A DNA stretch of 6,186 nt, from NCBI GenBank assembly GCA_026991065.1, contig JALXCG010000378.1, forward strand, positions 1 to 6,186. The letters run 5' to 3'. This document shows positions 4,990-6,186 of the stretch, piece after piece. This stretch comes from JALXCG01 sp026991065 [NCBI: Gemmatimonadota bacterium] (GTDB taxonomy: Bacteria > GCA-2686955). Position numbers and translations under genes: made by a program. Each line of letters begins with the position of its first letter. Within the stretch, counting starts at the first letter, position 1. The notes beneath the pieces were generated by a model. It was not told the origin of the DNA, did not search any database, and was given only the letters and a program-made list of their open reading frames with translations.

Positions 4990-6186
4990 TCAGTTCAGCG
5001 AGCGGATCTCCAGGCGGTCGCCCGGATGGATCAAGGCACGGGAATCCAACTGGTTCCAGCGCAGCACGTCGCTGGTGCGGACTCCATAGCGCTTGGCGAT
5101 GGTGTAGACCGATTCACCGGGCGCGACCTTGTGGGTCTTGACCCGGGTCCGCGCGGCCTGCGCACTGCCGCTGCCGGCCGCGGCGATGCGCAGACGCTGG
5201 CCGGGGTGGATCGGCTGGCCGGGATCGAGCCCGTTCCAGCGCGCCAGGTCGGCGACCCGCACCCGGGCCTGCTTGGCGATGCTGGAGAGGTTGTCGCCGC
5301 GGGCGACGACATAGGTGGATGAGCCATCCTGCCAGGGAATCCGCAGGTGCTGCCCGGGATGCAGGAGCGAGTTGCGGTGCAGTCCGTTGGCGCGGGTGAG
5401 CCGTTCCACGCTGACGCCGTGGCGCCGGGCGATGCTCCACAGCGAATCGCCGCTGCGCACTGTATAGGATGTGCGGCGGCTGCCGGCGCGGGAGGAGTGG
5501 CCGGCGCCGCGCCGCTTGCTGCTCGCTACTTCGGTCGCGCGCACCGGGATCAACAGTTTCTGCCCGGCACGGATGCGATGGGAGTTGCGCAGGTGGTTGG
5601 TGGCGGCGATCAGCCGGACCGAGGAGCCGTAGCGGTTGGCGATGCCGCTCAGGGTTTCGCCGCGGCGCACCCGGTGGCTGACCGTTGAGCTGAGGCGGGT
5701 ACGCGGCAGGCGGGCGAAGGCGGCGGCGAAGCGCTCGCCACGGCCGGCCGGAACGCGCACCTGGGTGGTTGCGCCGGGGGGCGTAAGCGTGCGCCAGAGA
5801 TGCGGATTGAGGTCGCGGATCTCTTTTTCCCGGCTGCCGGTGCATTCGGCGACGGTTTGCAGGCTGACCAACTCCGGCACTTCCACCTGGTCGTAGCGGA
5901 GGGGAGGATCGGTGGCGCTGGAGAGCCCCGCGGCTGCGGGGTCGGCGGCCAGCAGCGCGGCGGCGAAGAACTGCGGCACATACTCCCGGGTTTCGCGCGG
6001 CAGCGCGAGCTGCCAATAGTCGCGGGTGCCGGCTTTGACGATGGCGCGCTCGACGCGACGCTGGCCGCAGTTGTAGGCGGCCAGGGCGAGAGGCCAGTCG
6101 TGGAAATGGTCGTAGAGATCATGCAGATGGCGCGCCGCGGCGCGAGTGGCGGCGATGGGGTCGCGCCGTTCATCGACAAACTCATC
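4990..6186 (-). CDS. mltD: MltD-like membrane-bound lytic murein transglycosylase with LysM repeats, 3' part
   Basis: The frame is open from the right edge to TGA at 4990-4992, giving 398 residues without the N-terminus. The family cleaves the MurNAc-GlcNAc bond of peptidoglycan to leave 1,6-anhydro ends, acting in the periplasm. Visible residues 1-85 are the end of the GH23 (SLT) domain: DEFVDERRDP, then LALAAYNCGQRRVERAI (AYNCG at 37-41) and ETREYVPQFFAAALLA. The catalytic Glu motif, the signal sequence and any lipobox would lie beyond the window. A divergent LysM-like stretch follows (residues about 101-146, containing LNPHLWRTLTPPG), as in MltD, then four clear LysM motifs for glycan binding, separated by basic Ser/Arg or Ala/Gly linkers. 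A GTG at 5979 could be mistaken for a start, but GH23 sequence continues upstream of it in frame. It converges on argF with a 29-bp gap. Confidence 0.9.
   Translation of the reverse strand, partial: DEFVDERRDPIAATRAAARHLHDLYDHFHDWPLALAAYNCGQRRVERAIVKAGTRDYWQLALPRETREYVPQFFAAALLAADPAAAGLSSATDPPLRYDQVEVPELVSLQTVAECTGSREKEIRDLNPHLWRTLTPPGATTQVRVPAGRGERFAAAFARLPRTRLSSTVSHRVRRGETLSGIANRYGSSVRLIAATNHLRNSHRIRAGQKLLIPVRATEVASSKRRGAGHSSRAGSRRTSYTVRSGDSLWSIARRHGVSVERLTRANGLHRNSLLHPGQHLRIPWQDGSSTYVVARGDNLSSIAKQARVRVADLARWNGLDPGQPIHPGQRLRIAAAGSGSAQAARTRVKTHKVAPGESVYTIAKRYGVRTSDVLRWNQLDSRALIHPGDRLEIRSLN
5005..5676 (-). repeat. Four LysM motifs in the MltD-like protein
   Basis: Four motifs of about 45 residues map to 5542-5676, 5335-5469, 5185-5316 and 5005-5136 in protein order. 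Each has the LysM pattern: a Val-rich first strand, a G(E/D)(T/S/N)(L/V) turn, S/YxIA(K/R/N), a helix with a conserved Asn (ATNHL, RANGL, RWNGL, RWNQL), then (I/L)xPGQ/D and L.I. They diverge at nucleotide and protein level, so this is an old domain array rather than a recent tandem duplication. The family role is binding N-acetylglucosamine in peptidoglycan. Confidence 0.88.

Noticed and set aside
5114-6016. Second minus-strand frame within the mltD-like gene
   Set aside because: It is an Arg/Pro-rich shadow frame. The LysM and GH23 motifs lie in the other minus-strand frame.
1-6186. Mobile element or defence island, considered because a tyrosine recombinase is present
   Set aside because: The recombinase fits chromosomal XerC in length and context. 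There are no terminal repeats, tRNA junction, phage genes or composition break.

Overview
The window is dense, GC-rich bacterial chromosomal DNA (clearly above 60% GC by eye), with long antisense shadow frames typical of high-GC coding sequence. It suggests a Gram-negative (diderm) bacterium. One edge gene is an MltD-type murein lytic transglycosylase with LysM repeats, the other edge gene encodes an apparently exported protein, and xerC, topA and argF are housekeeping genes. I cannot name a phylum from this sequence. I see no rRNA, tRNA, CRISPR, insertion sequence or phage feature.

Layout, left to right. (1) Positions 1-676, minus strand: the 5' part of a gene for an unrecognised exported protein that runs off the left edge. 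(2) Positions 677-804: a 128-bp divergent intergenic region holding a good sigma70-type promoter (TTGACA, 16 bp, AATACT) directed at topA. (3) Positions 805-4960, plus strand: a compact operon of topA (DNA topoisomerase I, 753 aa, four C-terminal zinc-ribbon motifs), xerC (tyrosine recombinase, 326 aa, probable TTG start) and argF (ornithine carbamoyltransferase, 306 aa). Each junction is a 3-4 base stop/start overlap, so translation is probably coupled. (4) Positions 4961-4989: a 29-bp convergent gap next to a GC-rich hairpin without a U-tract. (5) Positions 4990-6186, minus strand: the 3' part of an mltD-like gene that runs off the right edge. It holds the end of the GH23 domain, a divergent LysM-like stretch and four clear LysM motifs.

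TopA and XerC both act on chromosome topology and segregation: TopA relaxes negative supercoils, and XerC resolves chromosome dimers. They are often neighbours in bacteria, commonly with trmFO between them and hslVU after them. Here trmFO is absent and an arginine-biosynthesis gene takes the downstream position. The two flanking genes belong to envelope biology and are transcribed toward (mltD) or away from (left gene) the operon. The content is mostly ordinary housekeeping, and I found no convincing undescribed system. The points most worth a second look are the unidentified left-edge protein, the topA-xerC-argF coupling and a small insertion in XerC.
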